Below, in pieces: positions 51,485 through 59,141 of a stretch of 64,000 nt of DNA. How positions within the stretch are numbered: position 1 is the first letter of the stretch; every line of letters starts with the position of its first letter. Both the position numbers and the translations under genes were made by a program. The DNA lies in contig CAKSWT010000005.1 in the NCBI GenBank assembly GCA_934512135.1, positions 1-64,000 on the forward strand, written 5' to 3'. The notes beneath the pieces were generated by a model. The model worked only from the letters and a program-made list of their open reading frames with translations. It did not search any database and was not told the DNA's origin. Origin of the DNA: an uncultured Oscillospiraceae bacterium (GTDB lineage Bacteria > Bacillota > Clostridia > Oscillospirales > Oscillospiraceae).

Positions 51485-52210
51485 ATGGCGGGGATTTTTT
51501 CGGAAAGAGCCTGGAATAAGGTCTGGCTCTACCGGGGCGGCTTTCTCAAGGGCCTTCTCACCACAGCGGAAACCGCATTGTTCGGCCTGATGTTGGCATT
51601 GGTGCTGGGGATTGTGTTTGGATTGATGGCCACCAGCAATAAGAAGGTGCTTCGAGCCATCAGTCGTGTCTACGTGGAGTTTATTCAAAACACGCCGGTG
51701 CTGCTGCAGCTGTGCTTCCTCTACTATGCTCTGGCGTTTTCCGGCAACAGCATTGGAATCCTGGCCACCGGCTTTATCGCCCTGGGAATCTACCACGGCG
51801 CTTACATGTCTGAGGTGGTCCGAGGCGGCATTGAGGCGGTGCCCAAGGGACAGTTTGAGGCGGCCCAGGCTCAGGGCTTCAACTATGTGGAGCGGATGTA
51901 CTATATCATCCTGCCCCAGTCCATCAAAATCATTCTACCCCCTATGGTGAACCAGGTGGTGAACCTCATTAAGAACACCTCCTGCCTGTACATCATCGGC
52001 GGCACGGATTTGATTTCCATCACCTACAGCTTTGTGACCGGAGAAAACACCGGCGGCGCCTATGGCCCGGCTTATCTGGTCAGCGGCCTCCTGTTCTTTG
52101 TGATCTGCTTCCCCCTGTCTACGCTGGCCAGCCGCTGGGAGCAGAGCCTGAAAAACCGCGACAAGCGCAACAGTGCGGCGCAGAAGCCCAGTGAGGAGGT
52201 GGAGGCATGA
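51485..52210 (+). CDS. Amino-acid ABC transporter permease (HisM/GlnP type)
   Basis: A 241-residue permease with about five helices. The conserved EAA-type loop EVVRGGIEAVPKGQFEAAQAQG (about 107-128) docks on the ATPase. VEFIQNTPVLLQLCFLYY is typical of the polar amino-acid class. TATGGAGGCG precedes the ATG. The stop overlaps the next permease by 4 bases. Confidence 0.93.
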   Translation: MAGIFSERAWNKVWLYRGGFLKGLLTTAETALFGLMLALVLGIVFGLMATSNKKVLRAISRVYVEFIQNTPVLLQLCFLYYALAFSGNSIGILATGFIALGIYHGAYMSEVVRGGIEAVPKGQFEAAQAQGFNYVERMYYIILPQSIKIILPPMVNQVVNLIKNTSCLYIIGGTDLISITYSFVTGENTGGAYGPAYLVSGLLFFVICFPLSTLASRWEQSLKNRDKRNSAAQKPSEEVEA

Positions 52211-52983
52211 ATACCCTCGGCGCAAGCTTCAGCATTCTGAAAAATCCCGCAATCATTCAGTTTATTCTCAAGGGTGTGGCCTTTACCGTGGTGGTCTCTG
52301 TGATTGCCGTGGTGATTGGAATTCTCTTTGGCAGCATTTTGGCCCTGGTCCGGAACTACTGCACAGGCAAGACCCGGGTGTTCAAGTGGCTTGCCACGGC
52401 CTATATTGAGATCTTCCGCAATACACCGCTGCTGCTGTGGATCTTTATCTGCGTGGTGTTTTGTCCCACCCCCAAGCTGCTGAATAAGCCTATGTTCACC
52501 TTGACCTCCGTGGAGGTGGGCCTGCTGTTTAAGGCCTGTGTGGCACTGGTGCTGTTTACCTCCTCCGTCATTGCGGAGATTGTCCGAGGCGGTCTGAACG
52601 CCGTGGCCCATGGGCAGTTTGAGGCGGGGCATTCCCAGGGCTTCAACACGGTCCAGATTATGGTCTATATTGTGCTGCCCCAGGCCTACCGCAGCGTGAT
52701 TCCCACCCTGCTGGGACAGTGCATCACCACCATTAAGGACTCCTCCTATCTGGCCAACGTGGCGGTGATTGAGCTGATGAGCCGGGTGAAGAAGATTCTT
52801 TCGGCGGCCAATGTGTATAACGGCACCGGCCAGATCAATGTGTCAGACGTTTTTGTGCTGTTCGGCACGGCCTTTGCCATCTATTTTATCATCAATTTCA
52901 TCCTCTCCTGCACGGTCCGCTACCTGCAAAAGCGGTCAAAGCGGAATAAGCAGGTTACTGTGGAAATGCTCACAACGGAATAA
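52207..52983 (+). CDS. Amino-acid ABC transporter permease (second subunit)
   Basis: A 258-residue partner permease with the equivalent EIVRGGLNAVAHGQFEAGHSQG docking loop and EIFRNTPLLLWIFI. The two permeases would form a heterodimer. The C-terminus is basic (RYLQKRSKRNK). It starts inside the upstream stop codon and is followed by the operon terminator. Confidence 0.93.
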   Translation: MNTLGASFSILKNPAIIQFILKGVAFTVVVSVIAVVIGILFGSILALVRNYCTGKTRVFKWLATAYIEIFRNTPLLLWIFICVVFCPTPKLLNKPMFTLTSVEVGLLFKACVALVLFTSSVIAEIVRGGLNAVAHGQFEAGHSQGFNTVQIMVYIVLPQAYRSVIPTLLGQCITTIKDSSYLANVAVIELMSRVKKILSAANVYNGTGQINVSDVFVLFGTAFAIYFIINFILSCTVRYLQKRSKRNKQVTVEMLTTE

Positions 52984-52988
52984 AATTC

Positions 52989-53020
52989 GCCCGCCGCACA
53001 GCTTGTGCGGCGGGCATTTT
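52989..53020. terminator. Terminator between the amino-acid ABC operon and the orphan receptor gene
   Basis: A perfect 12-bp stem gcccgccgcaca / tgtgcggcgggc is followed by ATTTTCT. The gene beyond is convergent. Confidence 0.85.
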
Positions 53021-53035
53021 CTATGGGACGTGGAA

Positions 53036-54787
53036 TTAGGAGTTTAGCGTGTCCAGCTTGTGGAGATAGCGCTCGTAGGCGGCTTGATACAGCGCCTCCA
53101 TTCGGTCACCGCCCATGGAGAGGATGGTGTCCTGGAAGGCCTGGAAGGTCTCCGGAGTCAGCTCCGCCTGGCCCATGATAAATTTCATGATTTCCGTGGA
53201 GGCATAGGTGGTGACATCCGAGGAGATGGAGGCGTATTCCTCGTTCTCCTGCTCATTCAGCGCCACGCCGTTGGGCAGATTGTAGCTGCCGTCGGCATCA
53301 CAGGTCCGGAAGGTGTCGAAGATGTTCCACTCCTCCTCACCGAAGTAGTAATATCCCGCCCGGACGTCCAGAATGCTGGGCATATGGCCGCTGGCCACGG
53401 CGGAGGCATAGATATAGCAGGCGTCCTTGTAGCTCAGCCCGTCGGGATTGTTGGTAATCAGCTCGGTATACTGGGGGTTGCCATTTTCATCGTACTCAAA
53501 GGAGTGGCCCTCGTCACCGTAGTTGTACATCAGCTGGCCGTCCTCGGAGAACAGATAATTCACCATCTGCATAATGCCCTCAGGATCCTGACAGGCCACG
53601 GAGATGGCCCAGGAGTCCTGCTGCTTGATCCGGGAGAAGATGTCGGTCCAACTGAAGTGCAGCTGGTCATCTGCATTCTGCTTGGGAGCATTCAGCGGCA
53701 GCAGCTCGTAGGTATAGCTGGGATCCCGATAGCTCTCGATGGTGGCAATGTTGGCGGCGGTGCCGGTGTCAACGGCGCTGTCCCCTGCGGCGAACCACTT
53801 GTCGGTGGCACCCATTTGGGCGTTGAAGAAGTCGGAATAGATGGTGCCGTCGGCGTACCAGTCGGCCAGCATCCGCAGATAGTCATAGTAATTCTCGTTC
53901 AGATAGGAGTAGACCACCTTGCCGTCGATCACGTTATAGCCGCCGGCATAGAGGTCGTAGCCGTAGCTGTAGAGCGCATCGTCTCCCTTGTTGCTGGCCA
54001 TGGCGTTGCCGATGCAAATGCCCTGACAGCCATAGGTGGAGATGCAGCGCTGGACATAGTCGTGGAACGCATCATAGGTCTCCGGCTGGTCCATGCCCAG
54101 CTCCCGGAGCCAGTCTCCCCGGATGAGAATGCCGCCGTTTTCGCAGCCGGCCTCCTTGTAGATGGTGGCCAGCGTGGGGAGACAGCCGTTGTCGGTGATC
54201 AGGGCGGCTTTCAGCTGGGGATCCGTGTCCAGATAGTACATGTAGTTGGGGGCATATTCCAGGGCAAGGTCATAGAGATCGATGATGATGTCATCGGTGA
54301 TGGCGGCATCGTAGCCCTTGGAGTAGTGGCTCAGGCCGTCGGAGATAATGTCCGTATAGTCACCGGAGGAAACCATCAGGTTGAACTGCTCGGAGACAAC
54401 GCTGTCGCCTACGGCGGTGACGTCCAGCTTGACGTTGCAGTATTCCTGCAGCAGCCTCAGGTTGTTGATGTCTGTGGCCATATCGGACACCAGATTGCTC
54501 ATAAAGAAGGGCAGCATGGTCCACATGGTGTAGGTGCGGGTCTCCTCAAACAGAGGCAGGGCCACCTCCTCCAGCTGAGGCGCCGGTGCGGCATCCGACT
54601 GACTGTCCTCCAGGGTAGAGGAGGCGGAGGCGGGGGAGCCCTCCGGCTGTACCGCAGCCGTTGGCGCAGGAGCCTCAGGAACAGCGGAGGAGGCCGAGGC
54701 AGCCGAGGACGTCCCCTGACCGCAGCCGGCCAGCAGACCGAGCACCATAGCCAGGGCCAGCAGTAGGCTTAGTAAATTCTTTTTCAT
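53036..54787 (-). CDS. Large extracellular solute-binding lipoprotein
   Basis: A 583-residue lipoprotein with a signal peptide ending at LLAGC, a Ser/Ala/Pro/Glu-rich tether (about 23-75) and a large type 1 solute-binding domain. It resembles the LipO/LplA-type receptors of oligosaccharide importers, being rich in Tyr, Asp and Trp (YTMWTMLPFF; DYTDIISDGLSHY). No permease or ATPase gene adjoins it, so it must share a transporter encoded elsewhere. AGAAAGGAG precedes the ATG. It is divergent from the LysR gene, which may control it. Confidence 0.82.
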   Translation of the reverse strand: MKKNLLSLLLALAMVLGLLAGCGQGTSSAASASSAVPEAPAPTAAVQPEGSPASASSTLEDSQSDAAPAPQLEEVALPLFEETRTYTMWTMLPFFMSNLVSDMATDINNLRLLQEYCNVKLDVTAVGDSVVSEQFNLMVSSGDYTDIISDGLSHYSKGYDAAITDDIIIDLYDLALEYAPNYMYYLDTDPQLKAALITDNGCLPTLATIYKEAGCENGGILIRGDWLRELGMDQPETYDAFHDYVQRCISTYGCQGICIGNAMASNKGDDALYSYGYDLYAGGYNVIDGKVVYSYLNENYYDYLRMLADWYADGTIYSDFFNAQMGATDKWFAAGDSAVDTGTAANIATIESYRDPSYTYELLPLNAPKQNADDQLHFSWTDIFSRIKQQDSWAISVACQDPEGIMQMVNYLFSEDGQLMYNYGDEGHSFEYDENGNPQYTELITNNPDGLSYKDACYIYASAVASGHMPSILDVRAGYYYFGEEEWNIFDTFRTCDADGSYNLPNGVALNEQENEEYASISSDVTTYASTEIMKFIMGQAELTPETFQAFQDTILSMGGDRMEALYQAAYERYLHKLDTLNS

Positions 54788-54858
54788 GGACAGATTCTCC
54801 TTTCTGATGGGGCTTCCGAGAGGGGCGGAAGGAACGGTGGTCTGGGCCGCAGTTTTTC

Positions 54859-54887
54859 TTGACTTCCGCGGGATTCTCCCGTAATAT
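54859..54887 (+). promoter_or_regulatory. Possible promoter of the LysR gene
   Basis: TTGACT (54859-54864) and TAATAT (54882-54887) with a 17-base spacer, about 100 bases upstream of the start codon. Confidence 0.5.
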
Positions 54888-54904
54888 GAAACCTAGATAG
54901 AACC

Positions 54905-54933
54905 ATCTTATGACAGGATGACAGGACATGCAA
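54905..54933 (-). promoter_or_regulatory. Promoter of the large solute-binding lipoprotein gene
   Basis: Minus-strand TTGCAT (54928-54933) and TAAGAT (54905-54910), 17-base spacer. A T-N11-A sequence (TAGAACCATCTTA) overlaps the -10 box, the form of a LysR-type operator. Confidence 0.55.
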
Positions 54934-54984
54934 TTCTAAATTCTCCTTGTTTTATTCCGAAATCGAATGATTGGGGGCCTAGCC

Positions 54985-55890
54985 ATGGAAGTTGAATATC
55001 TCTATGAGTTTACCGTGATTGCCAAGCTGGAGAGCTTTTCCCGGGCGGCGGAGGAGCTGTGCATTTCGCAGTCCTCCCTGTCCAAGCATATTCTGGCCCT
55101 GGAGCGGGAGCTTGGGGTGTCCCTACTGCTGCGGAACTCCAGAAATGTGGCCCTCAGTCCGGTGGGGGCCCAGATTTTGCCCCTGGCGGCCCAGATTGCG
55201 GAATTAAAGAATAAGATCCGTGTGGCGGCGGATAAGCAGTCCTCCCGAGACAAGACCATTCTCGGCATTGCCTCCATTCCGGTGATGGCCCAATACAATA
55301 TCACCGGGCTTTTGGCTCGGTTCCAGCGGGAGTATCCCAAGGTGACCCTGGAGATTATGGAGCGGGAGCAGCAGGAGCTGGGGGAGCTGCTGGAAAGCGG
55401 CAAGTGCGAGCTGGCATTTACCCGGCGAATGCTGGAAAAAGAGGAGAATCTGGAGTATCTGGAGCTGTGCCGAGACAATCTGGTGGCGGTGCTGTCCAGG
55501 GAGCATCCGCTGGCAGACCGGGAGACGGTGACGTTGGAGGACCTGCGGGAGGAGCAGCTGCTGTTTCTGGACCAGCGGACCGGGTTCCACCATCTGTACA
55601 GCAGCCTGTGCCGCGGGGCAGGGATTGTGCCGAATATTGCGTATACCGGGCACCGGCCGGAGAACATTGTGGAGATGGCGGCCCAGAATATGGGGGTGGC
55701 CCTGCTGATGCGGCGGCATACGGACTATATCGCCAATCCCGAGGTGGTGTGCCTGGACGTGGCCCCTCTGGTGGAGACCACCATATGCCTGGTGCGCCGG
55801 CGGGACCGGGGGCTAACGCCCTGGGCGGCCCGGTTTTGGGAATTTGTCCACAGTCATCGGCCGGAGCAAATTCATTCCCAGACGGAATAG
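54985..55890 (+). CDS. LysR-type transcriptional regulator
   Basis: A 301-residue regulator with an N-terminal winged helix-turn-helix (FTVIAKLESFSRAAEELCISQSSLSKHI region, residues about 8-35) and a C-terminal co-inducer-binding domain (about 90-290). Such proteins usually act on a divergent or adjacent operon in response to a small ligand. Candidates here are the divergent solute-binding lipoprotein and the UbiD operon directly downstream on the same strand. The ATG at 54985 follows GGGGG with 8-base spacing and matches the usual N-terminus. Confidence 0.92.
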   Translation: MEVEYLYEFTVIAKLESFSRAAEELCISQSSLSKHILALERELGVSLLLRNSRNVALSPVGAQILPLAAQIAELKNKIRVAADKQSSRDKTILGIASIPVMAQYNITGLLARFQREYPKVTLEIMEREQQELGELLESGKCELAFTRRMLEKEENLEYLELCRDNLVAVLSREHPLADRETVTLEDLREEQLLFLDQRTGFHHLYSSLCRGAGIVPNIAYTGHRPENIVEMAAQNMGVALLMRRHTDYIANPEVVCLDVAPLVETTICLVRRRDRGLTPWAARFWEFVHSHRPEQIHSQTE

Positions 55891-55908
55891 CCGTGCTTGG
55901 AATCGGAA

Positions 55909-55937
55909 TTGCAGGTGGAAGCCGGACTTGCTAGAAT
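55909..55937 (+). promoter_or_regulatory. Promoter of the UbiD-UbiX-LpdD-like operon
   Basis: TTGCAG (55909-55914) and TAGAAT (55932-55937), 17-base spacer, just after the LysR stop codon. Confidence 0.65.
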
Positions 55938-55971
55938 AGAGAAAACGAACACTGGGAGTGTGAATCGAGCG

Positions 55972-57444
55972 ATGAAAGTAACAGATCTGCGGAGTGCCCT
56001 GGCACTGCTGCAAACCATGCCGGGGCAGCTGGTGGAGACAGACGTTATGGTGGATCCCATGGCGGAGCTGGCGGGAGTCTATCGTTATGTGGGAGCCGGC
56101 GGCACAGTCAAGCGGCCCACCCGAGAGGGGCCCGCCATGATATTTCGTCAGGTCAAGGGCCATCCGGAGGCCCGGGTGGCCATCGGTGTGCTGGCCAGCA
56201 GAAAGCGAGTAGGGGCCATGCTGGGCTGTGATCCCAAGGAGCTGGGCAAACGGCTCTATGAGGCGGCGGCCCATCCCATTGCCCCGGAGGTCCGGGAGGG
56301 ACCGGCGCCCTGCCAGGAGGTGGTACACCGAGCGGAGGACCCGGATTTCGATCTGAACAAGCTGGTGCCTGCGCCTACCAATACCCCCCAGGATGCGGGA
56401 CCCTACATTACGCTGGGCATGTGCTATGCCACCCACCCGGACACCGGAAGGTCCGATGTGACGATCCATCGGCTTTGTATTCAGAGCAGGGATGAGCTGT
56501 CGATTTTCTTTACCCCTGGGGCGCGGCACATTGGGGCCATGGCGGAGCGGGCGGAGGCGCTGGGACAGCATCTCCCCATTTCCGTGAGCATCGGCGTGGA
56601 TCCGGCCATTGAGATCGGCTCCTGCTTTGAGCCGCCTACAACGCCCATGGGCTACGACGAGCTGAGCATTGCCGGAGCCCTCCGGGGGGAGCCGGTGGCC
56701 CTGACCCAGTGCCTGACGGTAAAGGAACGGGCCATTGCCAATGCGGAATATGTCATTGAGGGCGAGGTCATCCCCGGACGGCGCATCCAGGAGGACCAAA
56801 ATACCGGATCCGGCTATGCCATGCCGGAGTTCCCTGGGTATCTGGGTGTGGCCAGCGGGGATTGCTGGGTCATCAAGGTCAAGGCGGTGACCCATCGGAA
56901 GCATCCCATTATGCAGACCTGCATCGGCCCCAGCGCCGAGCATGTGAACATGGTGGGAATCTGCACCGAGGCCAGCATTTACGGCCTGGTGGAAAAGGCC
57001 ATGCCCGGAAGACTGAAAAATGTCTATGCCCATCCCTCCGGCGGCGGCAAGTATATGGCGGTGCTGCAGGTGGAGAAAAAGGTGCCCTCTGACGAGGGAC
57101 GGCAGCGGCAGGCTGCCCTGCTGGCGTTTTCCGCCTTTACGGAGCTGAAGCATGTGATCCTGGTGGATGAGGATGTGGACCTGTTTGACAGCGATGATGT
57201 GCTGTGGGCCATGAATACCCGGTTCCAGGGGGATCGGGATATTATCACCATTCCCGGTGTCCGGTGCCATCCGCTGGATCCCAGCGCCGCGCCGGAGTAT
57301 GATCCGTCGATTCTGGACAAGGGGATCTCCTGTAAGACCATTTATGACTGCACGGTGCCCTACGGTCAGAAGGCCCGGTTCCAGCGGGCGCCTTTCCTGG
57401 AGGTAGACCCCAAGCATTGGCTGCCGGACTTTGACATTTCCTAA
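55972..57444 (+). CDS. UbiD-family prenyl-FMN-dependent decarboxylase
   Basis: A 490-residue (de)carboxylase of the UbiD family, using prenylated FMN to decarboxylate aromatic or alpha,beta-unsaturated acids. The family region SIGVDPAIEIGSCFEPP...GYDELSIAGALRGEPV contains the acidic and Arg residues of the active site. NAEYVIEGEV and the C-terminal DPSILDKGI also fit. The cofactor enzyme UbiX is encoded next. With the LpdD-like third gene the layout resembles gallate or hydroxybenzoate decarboxylase systems. The substrate is undetermined. The ATG at 55972 has only a weak GGGAG site 13 bases away, and GTG 55960 is an alternative. Confidence 0.88.
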   Translation: MKVTDLRSALALLQTMPGQLVETDVMVDPMAELAGVYRYVGAGGTVKRPTREGPAMIFRQVKGHPEARVAIGVLASRKRVGAMLGCDPKELGKRLYEAAAHPIAPEVREGPAPCQEVVHRAEDPDFDLNKLVPAPTNTPQDAGPYITLGMCYATHPDTGRSDVTIHRLCIQSRDELSIFFTPGARHIGAMAERAEALGQHLPISVSIGVDPAIEIGSCFEPPTTPMGYDELSIAGALRGEPVALTQCLTVKERAIANAEYVIEGEVIPGRRIQEDQNTGSGYAMPEFPGYLGVASGDCWVIKVKAVTHRKHPIMQTCIGPSAEHVNMVGICTEASIYGLVEKAMPGRLKNVYAHPSGGGKYMAVLQVEKKVPSDEGRQRQAALLAFSAFTELKHVILVDEDVDLFDSDDVLWAMNTRFQGDRDIITIPGVRCHPLDPSAAPEYDPSILDKGISCKTIYDCTVPYGQKARFQRAPFLEVDPKHWLPDFDIS

Positions 57445-57458
57445 GGGAGGTGGATACC

Positions 57459-58022
57459 GTGGGAAAACGGCTTCTGGTGGGAATCTCCGGGGCATCCGGG
57501 GCGCCTTTGGCGGTGGCACTGCTGCGGGAACTGCAAAAGATCCCCCAGGTGGAGACTCATGTGATTTTGTCCCACTGCGGGGAGCTGACCCTGGCCCAGG
57601 AGGCCGGTATGACCCGTGAGGACATTGGGGCCATGGCGACCCGGCTCTATGACAACCAGGACTATGGCGCGGCTCCGGCCAGCGGCAGCTTTCAGACCAT
57701 GGGAATGGTGATTGTGCCCTGCAGCATGAAGACCCTGGCCGGGGTAGTGTCCGGCTACTGCGACACCTTGCTGCTTCGAGCTGCAGATGTCACCTGGAAG
57801 GAGCGTCGCCGACTGGTGCTGGTGCCTCGGGAGTGTCCCTTTAGTACTCTGCACCTTCGAAATCTCGCCACCGCCAGCGAACTGGGGGCTACAATTATTC
57901 CCCCGGTGCCGGCCTACTACAACCATCCGGCCACCATCGAGGACGTCAATGGACAGATTGCTCGGAAAATTCTCAACCAGTTTGGTTTGGGAGAGGTGCC
58001 GGAATGGAGGGGAATGCCGTGA
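57459..58022 (+). CDS. ubiX: Flavin prenyltransferase UbiX
   Basis: A 187-residue flavoprotein that attaches dimethylallyl to FMN to make the cofactor for UbiD. The N-terminal LLVGISGASGAPLAVALL, the VPCSMKTLAGVVSGYCDTLLLRAADV block, LVLVPRECPFS and the C-terminal PPVPAYYN are classic. GGGAGG lies 8 bases before the GTG at 57459; the upstream GTG at 57450 overlaps that site. The stop overlaps the next start by 4 bases. Confidence 0.93.
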   Translation: MGKRLLVGISGASGAPLAVALLRELQKIPQVETHVILSHCGELTLAQEAGMTREDIGAMATRLYDNQDYGAAPASGSFQTMGMVIVPCSMKTLAGVVSGYCDTLLLRAADVTWKERRRLVLVPRECPFSTLHLRNLATASELGATIIPPVPAYYNHPATIEDVNGQIARKILNQFGLGEVPEWRGMP

Positions 58023-58354
58023 GACGGGAAATTCAATGCTTGGATGCGCCCATTGTGCTGGAGACGGTGGAGCTGGACGAGGGCATGCTGGTGTGCCTCA
58101 CCGGAGGCTGCCGAAGCCATATTGGAGCAGTCTCCACGGCGGAGCCAGAGGGGACGGTCCGGACGCAGGAATTCCCGGGACATCGGGATCAGGCAATTTC
58201 GGCGCCCTGGGCCCAGCGGCTGGCGTCGGCCCTGGGACAGCGGGTTACCGTGGTCTGCGGCATCCACTACGATAGTGCGACCCCAGAGCAGATTCGGGAG
58301 ATTCTTCAGCAGACAGACGCCCTGCTGGGAGAGCTACTGGAGACATTGAAATGA
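58019..58354 (+). CDS. LpdD-like small subunit/prenyl-FMN chaperone
   Basis: A 111-residue protein starting at GTG (58019) within the ubiX stop, with GGAGGGG 6 bases upstream. It contains LVCLTGGCRSHIGAV, then FPGHRDQAI...WAQRLASALGQRV and VVCGIHYDSATPEQI. This pattern is found in LpdD-like proteins that accompany UbiD/UbiX pairs such as gallate decarboxylase. Proposed roles are as a small subunit or prenyl-FMN handling protein. Its place as third gene supports the call. Confidence 0.7.
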   Translation: MRREIQCLDAPIVLETVELDEGMLVCLTGGCRSHIGAVSTAEPEGTVRTQEFPGHRDQAISAPWAQRLASALGQRVTVVCGIHYDSATPEQIREILQQTDALLGELLETLK

Positions 58355-58355
58355 G

Positions 58356-58391
58356 AAAGATCGGACCGGGAGACCCGGTTCGATCTTTTTT
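58356..58391 (+). terminator. Terminator of the UbiD operon
   Basis: A stem aaagatcggaccggg / cccggttcgatcttt (one G-T pair) with an AGA loop ends in TTTTTT. Confidence 0.92.
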
Positions 58392-58412
58392 CCGCCGGAG
58401 AGGCGAAGGTGG

Positions 58413-58441
58413 TTGCGCAGGAGGGGATTCCCGAGTATAAT
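58413..58441 (+). promoter_or_regulatory. Promoter of the methionine-synthase operon
   Basis: TTGCGC (58413-58418) and perfect TATAAT (58436-58441), 17-base spacer. Only about 22 bases separate the predicted start from the first codon, so there is no room for a cobalamin or SAM riboswitch. Confidence 0.75.
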
Positions 58442-58469
58442 ACTAGTATTATTTCCCGGGAGGACTGCC

Positions 58470-59141
58470 ATGGAACCGCGACTCACAGAAATCAATGATA
58501 ACGAAGTGCTTTTGTACCTGGGATATCGGGGCGGGGAGATCCCCCAGGAGATGCAAAGGGATATTGCCCGCTGTCAGGAGACGGTTCTGAACACGGCCCG
58601 TCCCAGAATTGTGTGGCGGGAGTTTGACCTGTGTCCCGACGGCACCCTGTCGGGCACGGATTTTCGGCCGGCGGGGAAGGATGTTCAGGCCCTGCTTCAG
58701 GACTGCAAAAAAGCGGTGCTTCTGGGGGCAACGCTGGGCACGGAGATCGAGGTGCTGCTTCGGCGGGCGCAGGTGCAGAATATGGCGGATGCGGTGATTT
58801 TAGACTGCTGCGCCAGCAGTGCCATTGAAAATGTCTGCGATCATTTCTGTGAGGATTTGCAGCAGGCGGTGGCGCCAAAGTATTTGACGGATCGGTTCAG
58901 CCCGGGCTATGGAGACCTGCCCTTTTCCCAGCAGCCGGATTTTTGCCGGATTTTGGACCTGGGGCGGCGTATTGGGGTGACCCTGTCTCCGGGCGGCATT
59001 ATGATCCCCCAGAAGTCGGTAACGGCCATTTTGGGCATTGCGGACCGGCCCCAGACCAAGCGATTTCGAGGCTGCGCCCACTGTAATTTGTTCCAAACCT
59101 GTACCCTGCGAAAGGAGAACCGTACCTGTGGAAAATTCTGA
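58470..59141 (+). CDS. Stand-alone methionine synthase reactivation-domain protein
   Basis: A 223-residue protein homologous to the C-terminal activation domain of cobalamin-dependent methionine synthase. That domain binds SAM and re-methylates oxidised cob(II)alamin. Recognisable stretches are EVLLYLGYRGG, AVLLGATLGTEIE, LTDRFSPGYGDLP and LSPGGIMIPQKSVTAILGIA. The C-terminal CAHCNLFQTC is rich in cysteines. The next gene encodes MetH lacking exactly this domain, so it acts in trans. CGGGAGG precedes the ATG. Its end overlaps metH by 14 bases. Confidence 0.9.
   Translation: MEPRLTEINDNEVLLYLGYRGGEIPQEMQRDIARCQETVLNTARPRIVWREFDLCPDGTLSGTDFRPAGKDVQALLQDCKKAVLLGATLGTEIEVLLRRAQVQNMADAVILDCCASSAIENVCDHFCEDLQQAVAPKYLTDRFSPGYGDLPFSQQPDFCRILDLGRRIGVTLSPGGIMIPQKSVTAILGIADRPQTKRFRGCAHCNLFQTCTLRKENRTCGKF

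Noticed and set aside
53060..54766. Plus-strand frame of about 570 codons opposite the large solute-binding lipoprotein
   Set aside because: Antisense shadow rich in Gly, Val and His. The minus strand has a signal peptide, lipobox, ribosome site and promoter.
55813..57519. Minus-strand frame of about 570 codons opposite the UbiD gene
   Set aside because: Antisense shadow. The plus strand encodes a clear UbiD enzyme in an operon with ubiX.
58442..58469. Cobalamin or SAM riboswitch before the methionine-synthase operon
   Set aside because: Only about 22-28 bases lie between the predicted transcription start and the first codon, too short for either element.
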